From Cellvibrionaceae bacterium (lineage in GTDB: Bacteria; Pseudomonadota; Gammaproteobacteria; Pseudomonadales; Cellvibrionaceae), in contig JAOXRT010000028.1 of NCBI GenBank assembly GCA_025800365.1, forward strand, positions 1 to 42,607: a stretch of 42,607 bases of DNA, in the 5' to 3' direction. Both the position numbers and the translations under genes were made by a program. The notes below the pieces were generated by a model. It was not told the origin of the DNA. It saw nothing but the letters and a program-made list of their open reading frames with translations, and made no database searches. Within the stretch, counting starts at the first letter, position 1. Each line of letters starts with the position of its first letter. Shown in pieces: positions 1 to 7,919 of this stretch.

Positions 1-482
1 GGAAACTCGGTCGATAGCTGCTTGGCAATGCGCAACATTCGTAGCTCTTGCTCTAAACTTAGCCCGTATCCCGATTTAACCTCTACAGTTGTGACCCCTT
101 CTTCGAGTAGTGTTTGCAAACGCTGCGCTGCACCTTGGTAGAGTTCTTCATCAGTTGCCGCTCGCGTAGCCATTACGGTACTGGCAATACCTCCGCCCGC
201 TTGGGCTATTTCCTGATAACTGCGCCCTTGTAGGCGCCATTCAAACTCCTGTGCCCTATTACCACCCCAGATAAGATGATTATGGCAGTCAATCAATGCT
301 GGGCTTATAAACTGCCCTTGCCCATCAACCGTTAGTTCGGCCTCTGGCGCAGCACCCTGCCCCAGGCTGTGGATTTTGCCCTGATCAATGGCCAACCAGG
401 CGTTTTCCAGTAAACCATAAGCAGCTGGCTGCTCTGGGTCCAAAGTTATGAGGTGAACGTTTTCTATCAGCTGATCCAGCAT
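1..482 (-). CDS. hutI: Imidazolonepropionase (partial, 3' end off the window)
   Basis: This enzyme hydrolyses imidazolonepropionate to N-formimino-L-glutamate, the third step of histidine breakdown in the cytoplasm. About 160 N-terminal residues are visible from an ATG at 482; the rest lies beyond the left edge. The amidohydrolase metal motif is at residues 65-69 (D-C-H-N-H), followed by the family signature GGNRAQEFEWRLQG and later VEVKSGYGLSLE, both typical of HutI. The usual HTH metal motif reads HNH here, a mild change that keeps both histidines. The gene is divergent from hutC, and a palindromic operator lies between them, so it is probably controlled by HutC. Other hut genes may follow outside the window. 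The assignment is secure; only the C-terminal half is unseen. Confidence 0.93.
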   Translation of the reverse strand, partial: MLDQLIENVHLITLDPEQPAAYGLLENAWLAIDQGKIHSLGQGAAPEAELTVDGQGQFISPALIDCHNHLIWGGNRAQEFEWRLQGRSYQEIAQAGGGIASTVMATRAATDEELYQGAAQRLQTLLEEGVTTVEVKSGYGLSLEQELRMLRIAKQLSTEF

Positions 483-571
483 TTTCAGGCCTTTTATGCT
501 TATTGGCCATTTAGGCCACTGCTTTTCTCGACATTATCGCTTGCCAAGATTGACAAGTTAATGGCATTCTA

Positions 572-585
572 GTTGTATATACAAC
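572..585. promoter_or_regulatory. Perfect palindrome, probable HutC operator
   Basis: GTTGTATATACAAC is a perfect 14-bp palindrome between the divergent hutI and hutC genes. Its TGTATATACA core matches the type of site bound by HutC repressors of the GntR family. A TTGACA box at 550-555 lies just upstream on the plus strand, so a bound repressor would cover the expected -10 region of the hutC promoter. In such systems urocanate is the inducer. The role here is inferred from sequence and position. Confidence 0.75.
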
Positions 586-657
586 CATAGACAACCTTGA
601 TTGTTCCTAGCTGGCAGGGAATCCCCTAAGCAATGGAACAAACCAGGCAGGGAATAA

Positions 658-1359
658 ATGGCGACACCACGCTTTGAAACCATAAAGGCACATATCGAAA
701 CCCAAATTAACCAAGGCGACTTGCGCCCTGGTGATCGGGTGCCCTCTGAAAATCAATTATGCGAGCAGTTCGATGTTAGCCGTATGACCGCTCGCCGTGC
801 CCTGCAAGCCTTAACGGACGATGGTCTGCTCATTAGAACGCCCGGCCTAGGGAGCTTTGTTGCAGAACAAAGGCCGGTAGCTTCAATGATGGAAGTGCGC
901 AATATCGCCGACGAGGTACAACAGCGTGGCCACCGCTACCGCGCCGAAATCCTACAAATGGAAAATTGCCCTGCCGATGAGCAGCAAGCTTGGTTATTAA
1001 ATGTAAAACCTGGAACAGAGCTGTTCCATAGCTTGATCGTGCATTATGAAGACGATATTCCACTGCAATGGGAAGACCGCTTGGTGAATCCAAGTATGGC
1101 TCCTGAATACCTGCAGCAGGATTTTAGTCAGCGCACGCCCAATGCTTATTTAAGCCAAGTAGCCCCTTTAACCGAAGCTAGCCACAAAATTGAAGCCGTG
1201 CTGGTAGAAGCACAAATCGCCAGCGCTTTGGACATCGATCTAATGTCACCCTGCCTGCAGATTAGTCGTCGTACTTGGTCGGCTAAAGGCGTGGTGAGCT
1301 TAGCAACATTGATACACCCCGGTGACCGCTACTGTTTGGGCGGCCACGTAAAGCAATAA
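658..1359 (+). CDS. hutC: Histidine utilisation repressor HutC (GntR/HutC family)
   Basis: This is a 233-residue transcription factor. Residues 1-70 form a GntR winged helix-turn-helix (PGDRVPSENQLCEQFDVSRM, then TARRALQALTDDGLL), and residues from about 90 to the end form a UTRA effector domain of the HutC type. HutC proteins repress hut genes and release DNA when urocanate binds. The ATG at 658 follows a purine-rich CAGGGA sequence at normal spacing. The gene lies next to the 572-585 palindrome and heads the hutC-hutU-hutH set, which fits negative autoregulation. The length is usual for the family. The identification rests on domain motifs and hut context and is strong. Confidence 0.93.
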   Translation: MATPRFETIKAHIETQINQGDLRPGDRVPSENQLCEQFDVSRMTARRALQALTDDGLLIRTPGLGSFVAEQRPVASMMEVRNIADEVQQRGHRYRAEILQMENCPADEQQAWLLNVKPGTELFHSLIVHYEDDIPLQWEDRLVNPSMAPEYLQQDFSQRTPNAYLSQVAPLTEASHKIEAVLVEAQIASALDIDLMSPCLQISRRTWSAKGVVSLATLIHPGDRYCLGGHVKQ

Positions 1360-1366
1360 TTTTTCT

Positions 1367-1383
1367 CTTGTTTGACACACAAG
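1367..1383. promoter_or_regulatory. Small inverted repeat with a TTGACA box before hutU
   Basis: CTTGT and ACAAG arms flank a 7-nt spacer in the 76-nt gap between hutC and hutU. The spacer contains TTGACA (1372-1377), which could serve as a -35 box for an internal promoter, although no good -10 follows. The arms resemble halves of the upstream HutC palindrome, so a second, weaker site is possible. This is tentative. Confidence 0.25.
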
Positions 1384-1435
1384 GCACAAAAACACAGTAA
1401 AGCGGGCCACAAGCCCAGTGATAAATAGGTGACTT

Positions 1436-3112
1436 ATGACGACTGATACTCGCCACGATCCGAAGCGACTAATCAAAGCCGCGACCGGTACAGAAAAAAC
1501 CGCCAAAAGCTGGTTAACTGAAGCAGCACTGCGCATGCTGATGAATAATCTTGACCCTGAGGTTGCTGAGCACCCGGCCAATTTAGTGGTCTACGGCGGA
1601 ATCGGCCGCGCCGCTCGCGATTGGGCCTGCTATGACAAGATTGTGGAAGTTCTTACCAATCTTGAAGACGATGAGTCACTGCTGGTTCAAAGTGGTAAGC
1701 CTGTTGGTGTATTCAAAACCCACGCCGATGCGCCACGTGTTTTGATCGCCAACTCAAACCTAGTGCCACATTGGGGAAACTGGGAACACTTTAACGAGCT
1801 CGATAAAAAAGGTCTGATGATGTACGGCCAAATGACCGCCGGCTCTTGGATCTACATTGGCTCCCAAGGCATTGTTCAAGGTACTTATGAAACCTTCGGC
1901 GCAGTGGCCCGTCAACATTTCGATGGCGATGCCAGCGGCAAATGGGTATTAACCGGTGGCCTTGGTGGCATGGGTGGCGCTCAGCCATTGGCGGCAACCA
2001 TGGCAGGTTTTTCAATGATCGCGGTTGAGTGCGATGAAAGCCGCATCGATTTCCGTTTATCGAATCGCTACTTGGATAAAAAGGCACAAAGCCTAGATGA
2101 AGCCTTGGCGATGATTGAAGAAGCCAAACAGGAAGGCAAAGCCATCTCTATCGGTTTACTGGGTAATGCCGCCGATATATTCCCTGAATTGGTTGAGCGC
2201 AATATCATCCCAGATGTGGTAACTGATCAAACCAGTGCCCACGATCCACTTAACGGTTATTTGCCGCAAAACTGGAGCATGGAAAAAGCCGCCGAAATGC
2301 GCTTAAAAGATGAAGCGGCCGTTGTACAAGCGGCGAAAGAATCTATGGCGGTGCAGGTGCAAGCCATGTTGACATTGCAAGAGCGCGGCGCAGCCACTTT
2401 AGATTACGGTAATAATATCCGTCAAATGGCCAAGGAAGTGGGTGTTGAAAATGCCTTTGATTTCCCAGGCTTCGTACCAGCATATATCCGTCCACTTTTC
2501 TGTGAAGGTATTGGACCTTTCCGCTGGGCCGCCTTAAGTGGTGATCCAGAAGATATTTACAAAACCGACACCAAAGTAAAAGAGCTGATTCCAGATGATG
2601 CCCATTTGCACAACTGGTTGGATATGGCCCGTGAACGAATAGAGTTTCAAGGATTACCCGCTCGTATCTGCTGGGTTGGCTTGAAAGATCGCGCTCGTTT
2701 GGCCAAGGCTTTTAACGAAATGGTTAAAAATGGTGAGCTTAAAGCACCTATCGTTATCGGTCGCGACCACTTGGATTCTGGCTCGGTAGCCTCACCTAAT
2801 CGTGAAACCGAAAGCATGAAAGATGGCTCTGACGCCGTCTCCGATTGGCCTTTATTGAACGCTTTATTGAGTACCGCCGGTGGCGCCACTTGGGTGAGCC
2901 TGCATCACGGTGGCGGCGTTGGCATGGGCTTTAGTCAGCATGCGGGCGTGGTGATTGTTGCAGATGGAACAGACGCTGCAGAACAACGTTTAGGACGAGT
3001 ATTGTGGAATGACCCAGCTACCGGCGTCATGCGTCATGCCGATGCGGGATACGATATCGCGATTAACTGCGCCAAAGAAAATGGCTTGAATCTTCCAATG
3101 CTAGACCAATAA
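1436..3112 (+). CDS. hutU: Urocanate hydratase (urocanase)
   Basis: This enzyme converts urocanate to 4-imidazolone-5-propionate using tightly bound NAD+ as an electrophile. The protein has 558 residues, the usual urocanase length. A glycine-rich NAD-binding segment ([18 protein letters not shown]) starts near residue 174. C412 in [11 protein letters not shown] corresponds to the catalytic cysteine known as Cys410 in Pseudomonas putida urocanase. The C-terminal [15 protein letters not shown] segment is also characteristic. The ATG follows an AGGTGA ribosome binding site. It sits between hutC and hutH, only 11 nt before hutH, so the last two are surely co-transcribed. Nothing appears broken. 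Confidence 0.97.
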   Translation: MTTDTRHDPKRLIKAATGTEKTAKSWLTEAALRMLMNNLDPEVAEHPANLVVYGGIGRAARDWACYDKIVEVLTNLEDDESLLVQSGKPVGVFKTHADAPRVLIANSNLVPHWGNWEHFNELDKKGLMMYGQMTAGSWIYIGSQGIVQGTYETFGAVARQHFDGDASGKWVLTGGLGGMGGAQPLAATMAGFSMIAVECDESRIDFRLSNRYLDKKAQSLDEALAMIEEAKQEGKAISIGLLGNAADIFPELVERNIIPDVVTDQTSAHDPLNGYLPQNWSMEKAAEMRLKDEAAVVQAAKESMAVQVQAMLTLQERGAATLDYGNNIRQMAKEVGVENAFDFPGFVPAYIRPLFCEGIGPFRWAALSGDPEDIYKTDTKVKELIPDDAHLHNWLDMARERIEFQGLPARICWVGLKDRARLAKAFNEMVKNGELKAPIVIGRDHLDSGSVASPNRETESMKDGSDAVSDWPLLNALLSTAGGATWVSLHHGGGVGMGFSQHAGVVIVADGTDAAEQRLGRVLWNDPATGVMRHADAGYDIAINCAKENGLNLPMLDQ

Positions 3113-3123
3113 GGGACAAACCA

Positions 3124-4653
3124 ATGCAAGTATTAAACATTGTTCCGGGTCAGTTGAACTTGGCCCAATTAAAACAACTGGATCTAGCGCCTCATAAAAT
3201 TGAGTTGGATCCTAGCTGCTTTGAAGCTATTCATAAATCGGCCGCTACCGTAGCCAAGGTGATCGAAGAAGATCGCGTCGTTTACGGTATTAATACCGGC
3301 TTCGGTCTATTAGCCAACACCCGCATCGATGCCTCTGAATTAGAAGTACTGCAAAAAAGTATCGTACTTTCTCACGCTGCAGGCATTGGCGAGTTTATGA
3401 GCGAAGCAACGGTTCGCTTGCTAATGGTATTAAAGATTAATTCCTTGGCTCGCGGCTTTTCTGGTATTCGCTTAGAAGTGATTCAAGCACTGGTGACATT
3501 GCTCAATAAAGAAATTTACCCATGTATCCCAGTAAAAGGCTCTGTGGGCGCCAGCGGCGACCTAGCGCCACTTGCCCATATGAGCTGTGTATTACTTGGT
3601 GAAGGTGAAGCTCTCTATGAAGGCCAAGTTATCTCTTCAAAGGTCGCACTTGAGCTTGCCGGTTTGGAGCCTTTAACGCTTGCGCCAAAAGAAGGTTTGG
3701 CCCTGCTTAATGGCACCCAGGCCTCTACTGCATTAGCACTGCAAGGTTTATTCGCCGCCGAAAATATGTTGGCTGCTGGCACCGTTATCGGTGCACTTTG
3801 TGTTGATGCCGCTCAGGGCTCACGCTCTCCATTCGATCACCGCATCCACGAAGTACGTGGTCATCAGACGCAAATCGATATGGCTCAAGCTTATCGTACA
3901 TTGCTAGATCACTCTGAGATTGAAGAGAGCCACGAGAATTGCGAGAAGGTACAAGATCCGTACTCGCTGCGCTGCCAGCCCCAAGTGATGGGAGCCTGCT
4001 TACAGCAAATTCGTAACTCAGCCGATATTATTCTGACCGAATGTAATGCAGTTTCCGACAATCCTTTGGTATTCCAAGCGGAAGACGACATTATTTCAGG
4101 CGGCAACTTCCACGCTGAACCGATCGCCATGGCTGCTGATAACTTAGCCATCGCTATTGCTGAAATCGGGGCTTTATCTGAGCGCCGCATGGCCCTATTG
4201 ATTGATTCAAAGCTCAGCGGCTTGCCACCTTTCTTGGTGAATAATGGCGGTGTTAACTCCGGTTTTATGATCGCCCAGGTAACTTCCGCAGCCCTAGCCA
4301 GTGAAAACAAAACCCTGGCTCACCCAGCTTCTGTGGACAGCTTACCCACCTCAGCAAACCAGGAAGACCATGTATCCATGGCCACCTTTGCGGCAAGGCG
4401 CTTACAAGATATGTCTGAAAACTGCTGCGGCATTCTAGCAGTAGAATTTTTGGCGGCCTGTCAGGGTTTGGACTTCCGTGCACCGCTGAAAAGCTCTAAA
4501 ACCTTAGAGCAAGCTAAAACCGAATTGCGTGCCCTAGTGCCTTTCTACGACAAAGACCGTTATTTCGCCCCTGATATTGAACAAGCCGCCGAGCTGATCA
4601 ATTCCGGAAAGCTAATGAATTTTGTCGACACGAATATTCGCATTAGCCACTGA
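3124..4653 (+). CDS. hutH: Histidine ammonia-lyase (histidase)
   Basis: Histidase removes ammonia from L-histidine to give urocanate, the entry step of the hut pathway. The protein has 509 residues, normal for HutH. The Ala-Ser-Gly triad that cyclises into the methylidene-imidazolone (MIO) electrophile is at residues 143-145 in [15 protein letters not shown]. The active-site tyrosine is at residue 54 in [34 protein letters not shown] and SDNPL are further aromatic amino acid lyase signatures. It starts 11 nt after hutU and ends at a strong intrinsic terminator, so it is the last gene of the hutC-hutU-hutH unit. Confidence 0.97.
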   Translation: MQVLNIVPGQLNLAQLKQLDLAPHKIELDPSCFEAIHKSAATVAKVIEEDRVVYGINTGFGLLANTRIDASELEVLQKSIVLSHAAGIGEFMSEATVRLLMVLKINSLARGFSGIRLEVIQALVTLLNKEIYPCIPVKGSVGASGDLAPLAHMSCVLLGEGEALYEGQVISSKVALELAGLEPLTLAPKEGLALLNGTQASTALALQGLFAAENMLAAGTVIGALCVDAAQGSRSPFDHRIHEVRGHQTQIDMAQAYRTLLDHSEIEESHENCEKVQDPYSLRCQPQVMGACLQQIRNSADIILTECNAVSDNPLVFQAEDDIISGGNFHAEPIAMAADNLAIAIAEIGALSERRMALLIDSKLSGLPPFLVNNGGVNSGFMIAQVTSAALASENKTLAHPASVDSLPTSANQEDHVSMATFAARRLQDMSENCCGILAVEFLAACQGLDFRAPLKSSKTLEQAKTELRALVPFYDKDRYFAPDIEQAAELINSGKLMNFVDTNIRISH

Positions 4654-4681
4654 TTTTGCGCTTTAGCGCAGCCCTGCCGAG

Positions 4682-4709
4682 AACCAGGCCCTTTGGGCCT
4701 GGTTTTTTT
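4682..4709 (+). terminator. Intrinsic terminator after hutH
   Basis: A perfect 10-bp stem (AACCAGGCCC pairing with GGGCCTGGTT) closes a TTT loop and runs directly into a T tract. It lies 29 nt after the hutH stop codon and ends the hut transcript. A smaller TGCGC/GCGCA hairpin precedes it at 4657-4670. Confidence 0.92.
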
Positions 4710-4836
4710 ATAGCTCCACTTAGCGTTAACAGTCATTTGTGTGAAATTGCTTCAGCTTTAGTTACAGGAGATACCCAGCTCTCCATAGTTATGCTTTAAT
4801 CTGTGTTTTACCCCTAGTCATCACAAGGAATGTTCA

Positions 4837-5880
4837 ATGCGCTACTTGCTCTTAGCTCTGATCTCACTCACATTTTCGATACAAGATTCTTGGGCCGAAA
4901 CCAATCAAAATACTCAACAAGAGCAAGGATTTAAAGCGGCTAAGCGTATCAGTGATTCAACACCTATGTATCCCAAACAAGATCTCTATGCTGGTTATGA
5001 AGGCTGGGTGGTTCTAAGCATCATCGTGGATAAACAAGGCAATGTTAAAGAACCTCTGGTTCTAGGCTCCTCTGGCCGTAAAAATTTCGAAGATAATGCC
5101 AAACTAGCTGCGATGAAGTTTAAGTATGAGCCAGCATCATTGAATGGAGAGCCTGTTGAAAGTGCAATCAACAGGGTGATGATCAGCTTTTCAATCGTAA
5201 AAGATAAGGTTGGGGCCAACTCGCTCTTTATTAAGCACTACCAGAGGTTAGAGAAAAACATAGCGCGCGCAAAGCTGGCTAGAATGGACACTAAAATAGA
5301 GAAACTAGAAAGAGCTTACACCCGAAATCGCTATGAGCAAGCATGGATAAATATCCTAAAGGCCAGTTACTACAACAAGACAAAAGATCACAAACCTTAT
5401 TTACAAGCTCTTACCAAGGCCGCGGGTTTTAGTAGAAACACTCTGCCTAGCGATGTACATGCAAACAATCTAATCAATCTATATAACGCTCAGATAAAGG
5501 CTGGAAAGATTAAAGGCGCCCTTAAGACTGTAGAGAGAGCCGAGCAAATAAAGAGCGAGCAAGCACGCTTGAAAAAGATTATCGATCACAAAAGCAAAAT
5601 GCTAGCGCAAGTGTCCACTATTCCAACCTTAAAGGCCTATGGCAGCATCACAGCCCCGGACAAACCTTGGACACATCAGCTGTTGAGAAATACCGTTGAT
5701 ATCAAAGTAAACAAAGGGCAAGTCGATCAAATAGAGCTTCGTTGCCGAAATGGACTACAAAAGTTTGACGCTATCGAGGCCTCTCAGCATATTGATATTC
5801 CAAAGGATTGGAAAGATTGCATCGTTTTTATAAGCAGCGAAAAAGAAAGCGAATTTGAAATCGCTGAATCTCTTCAATAA
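4837..5880 (+). CDS. Secreted protein with a TonB-C-like domain, copy 1
   Basis: This 347-residue protein begins with a signal peptide (hydrophobic core LLLALISLTFSI, probable cleavage after SWA near residue 20). Residues about 40-120 resemble the TonB C-terminal fold, with MYPKQDLYAGYEGWVVLSI followed by VDKQGNVKEPLVLGSSG. The rest is a helical region with RNRYEQAW and a C-terminal domain ending near the motif DWKDCIVFIS. Unlike true TonB it has no proline-rich linker, and the TonB-like domain is near the N-terminus, so energy transduction to receptors is doubtful. A paralogue lies directly downstream (6108-7163). The ATG has an AAGGAA ribosome binding site. A periplasmic location is inferred and the function is unknown. 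Confidence 0.75.
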   Translation: MRYLLLALISLTFSIQDSWAETNQNTQQEQGFKAAKRISDSTPMYPKQDLYAGYEGWVVLSIIVDKQGNVKEPLVLGSSGRKNFEDNAKLAAMKFKYEPASLNGEPVESAINRVMISFSIVKDKVGANSLFIKHYQRLEKNIARAKLARMDTKIEKLERAYTRNRYEQAWINILKASYYNKTKDHKPYLQALTKAAGFSRNTLPSDVHANNLINLYNAQIKAGKIKGALKTVERAEQIKSEQARLKKIIDHKSKMLAQVSTIPTLKAYGSITAPDKPWTHQLLRNTVDIKVNKGQVDQIELRCRNGLQKFDAIEASQHIDIPKDWKDCIVFISSEKESEFEIAESLQ

Positions 5881-5895
5881 AAAAATATTATGTAC

Positions 5896-5932
5896 GCTAC
5901 CTTCTTCATGAAAAGCTTTTTCAGAAGGTAGC
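5896..5932. terminator. Hairpin after TonB-C-like gene 1
   Basis: GCTACCTTCT pairs with AGAAGGTAGC in a perfect 10-bp stem starting 16 nt after the stop codon. The loop contains a nearly self-complementary AAAAGCTTTT core, so the stem can extend inward. Only a short TTT follows, so termination may be weak. A second 9-bp inverted repeat (GACGGGCAG with CTGCCCGTC) lies at 5959-6018, with 42 nt between the arms. Confidence 0.5.
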
Positions 5933-6107
5933 TTTAGTGCGGCGGCGATCAATATGCAGACGGGCAGTAACTATCAAATGAGCAGTGTCTGAACATTCTT
6001 AGAAAAGAGCTGCCCGTCGCCAGAAGCCTTAAATTAGACAAAAACTCCGATTTTAATCTCTCAAAAGCTATGCTTAAATTGGCCTTCACTTTGACAAGGA
6101 GGGTTAT

Positions 6108-7163
6108 ATGCGAACAATATTTGGTCTATGTTGTTTCTTTCTATTTGCATCCATCTCATATTCTGAGCAACCTCAGGAAGCACCCCAACGAATTTCGGAC
6201 TATCGCTTTGAGCGAGCAAAGCTTATCACTAAGTCAATGCCGCAATATCCTCGCTCTGAACTAGGAAAAGGGATTGAAGGTTGGGCGGTATTCAGTGTTG
6301 TTGTCGATAAGAAGGGCAATGTTGTGGAGCCTATACTGGTAGATTCTTCCGGTCGAAGGAACTTTGAAATCAAAGCTAAAAGAGCCGTTAAGAAGTTCAA
6401 ATATCAGCCCGCAACACTCAATGGCGAAGCAATAGAAAGTAGCGATAATAAGGTATATATATCTTTTTCAATTGCTTGGGACAAGCCAGGGGCCAATAAA
6501 GGCTTTGCTAGTCGCTTTCGCACGATCAGAGATCAAATACTAGAAGGTAATATAAATGGAGCCGAGGAAAAAATAGCCAAACTGGCTAGTGACTATACTC
6601 GCAATCGCTATGAGCAGGCTTGGCTTCAGGTATTAAAATCCAGTTATTACAATGCTATTAATGACAAACAAAAGTACATCAAAGCACTCAAAAAAGCGGT
6701 AGCCTATAGCTCTGAACACCTACCTTCAGAAATCTATGCAAGCAATATTGTCAATTTGTACAATGCCCAAATTGAACAGGGAAAAATCAAAGAAGCTATC
6801 GCGACCGCCGATAAAGCAAAGGCATTTGTTTCTAAGGTCCCTAAGCTAGCGAAAATAGTCGAACATAAAACTGAGGTGATATCTAAACTTGATTCAATAC
6901 CACTGTTCCACAGCAGCGGGCACATTGAAGACGGCAAGCGCCAATGGAGCCATAGCTTATTGCGAAAAACCATGGGTATAGAAGTAACAAAAGGTAAGCT
7001 TGAGCAAATAGAATTTCGCTGTGCCAACAAAATCCGACGCTTTGAAATCAACAAAAATAATCAAAGCTGGAAGATTCCAGATAGTTGGGAGGACTGTACG
7101 GTATTCATCAGTGGCGAAACCGATAGCGAGTTTGAGTTGTTTGAACAATTAAGCGAAACCTAA
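6108..7163 (+). CDS. Secreted protein with a TonB-C-like domain, copy 2
   Basis: This 351-residue paralogue of the gene at 4837 has the same plan: signal peptide (LCCFFLFASISYS, residues about 6-19), a TonB-C-like domain (MPQYPRSELGKGIEGWAVFS, then VDKKGNVVEPILVDSSG), a helical middle with RNRYEQAWLQVLKSSYYN, and a C-terminal domain with IEFRC and DCTVFISGE. Two cysteines in the C-terminal domain are shared by both copies and may form a disulfide. The ATG has a strong AAGGAGG ribosome binding site. The stop codon overlaps the stop of the opposing pilin gene by 4 bp. The pair arose by tandem duplication. A proline-rich linker is absent, so a classical TonB role is unlikely. Confidence 0.75.
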   Translation: MRTIFGLCCFFLFASISYSEQPQEAPQRISDYRFERAKLITKSMPQYPRSELGKGIEGWAVFSVVVDKKGNVVEPILVDSSGRRNFEIKAKRAVKKFKYQPATLNGEAIESSDNKVYISFSIAWDKPGANKGFASRFRTIRDQILEGNINGAEEKIAKLASDYTRNRYEQAWLQVLKSSYYNAINDKQKYIKALKKAVAYSSEHLPSEIYASNIVNLYNAQIEQGKIKEAIATADKAKAFVSKVPKLAKIVEHKTEVISKLDSIPLFHSSGHIEDGKRQWSHSLLRKTMGIEVTKGKLEQIEFRCANKIRRFEINKNNQSWKIPDSWEDCTVFISGETDSEFELFEQLSET

Positions 7164-7621
7164 GAGCAATCTGCCAGCTCGATAAAATACTGCGGGGGAT
7201 TATTTGCCCCCGTAGCTCTTCTATACCTTACGTAGCAACTGTGTTCATCAGGAGCTTGCCCAGAAATTGAGTCATGCCAGATATAAAGGGAATTGTTTCT
7301 AGTTCGGCTTTGCCAAACACTGGAATCTAAAGCTAGTAATGTCTGCATTCCCGTCAAATTAGGGTAGAGGTGGTTCATCCTTACAGTTAAACCCGAGATA
7401 GATAGGTTGCGCCCTGTACCTCCTCTTAAGTCCGTTACGATAGCCACCTTATTCGCTAAATTTGCTTGCGCCTCTATCTGGGCTTTTAAGTTTTGCATGG
7501 TCCCGCTTAATGCTGCTGACTGTAAGTTTACGAACTTAGGTAGGCTAATCGCGGTAATGACACCCAAAATAACGATTACGGCAACCAACTCGATAAGCGT
7601 AAAGCCTTTGATCTTTGACAC
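7160..7621 (-). CDS. Orphan type IV pilin-like protein (prepilin)
   Basis: This 153-residue protein opens with a six-residue basic leader (MSKIKG) followed by FTLIELVAVIVILGVITAI, the standard prepilin peptidase site and hydrophobic N-terminal helix with glutamate at mature position 5. The C-terminal domain has a Cys pair (DEHSCYVRYR and the terminal ELADCS) that could form the D-region disulfide. The start codon is GTG (7621-7619); no ATG, GTG or TTG lies upstream in frame before a stop, and no clear ribosome binding site is visible. No other pilus or type II secretion gene is nearby, so it is a stand-alone pilin, similar in style to MSHA pilins. It is divergent from the sensor kinase gene at 7920. 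Confidence 0.85.
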   Translation of the reverse strand: MSKIKGFTLIELVAVIVILGVITAISLPKFVNLQSAALSGTMQNLKAQIEAQANLANKVAIVTDLRGGTGRNLSISGLTVRMNHLYPNLTGMQTLLALDSSVWQSRTRNNSLYIWHDSISGQAPDEHSCYVRYRRATGANNPPQYFIELADCS

Positions 7622-7919
7622 AGCAAATAGCGCCCGATAATTAACGATGAATATTTTCAGTGTAGAACAAACACAGGATTAGCAAATCACTCGCTCTTCC
7701 AAATTCACTTTGCACCCTAAGACCCTTAGCCCAAGCTATTCACAACGCCCCCCTAAAACCCAGATTCTTCGAGAAGTGGCTAAAAATTCACCATATAAAT
7801 TCAAGTAATATAGGGCATTAAGTCATTGCCATATTATTGAACATGCAATCATTCAGCACCCAAGGTATGATTAGCTATTACTAACTTATCTCGTATTCTC
7901 AGCACAGAAAGGATTGCTT

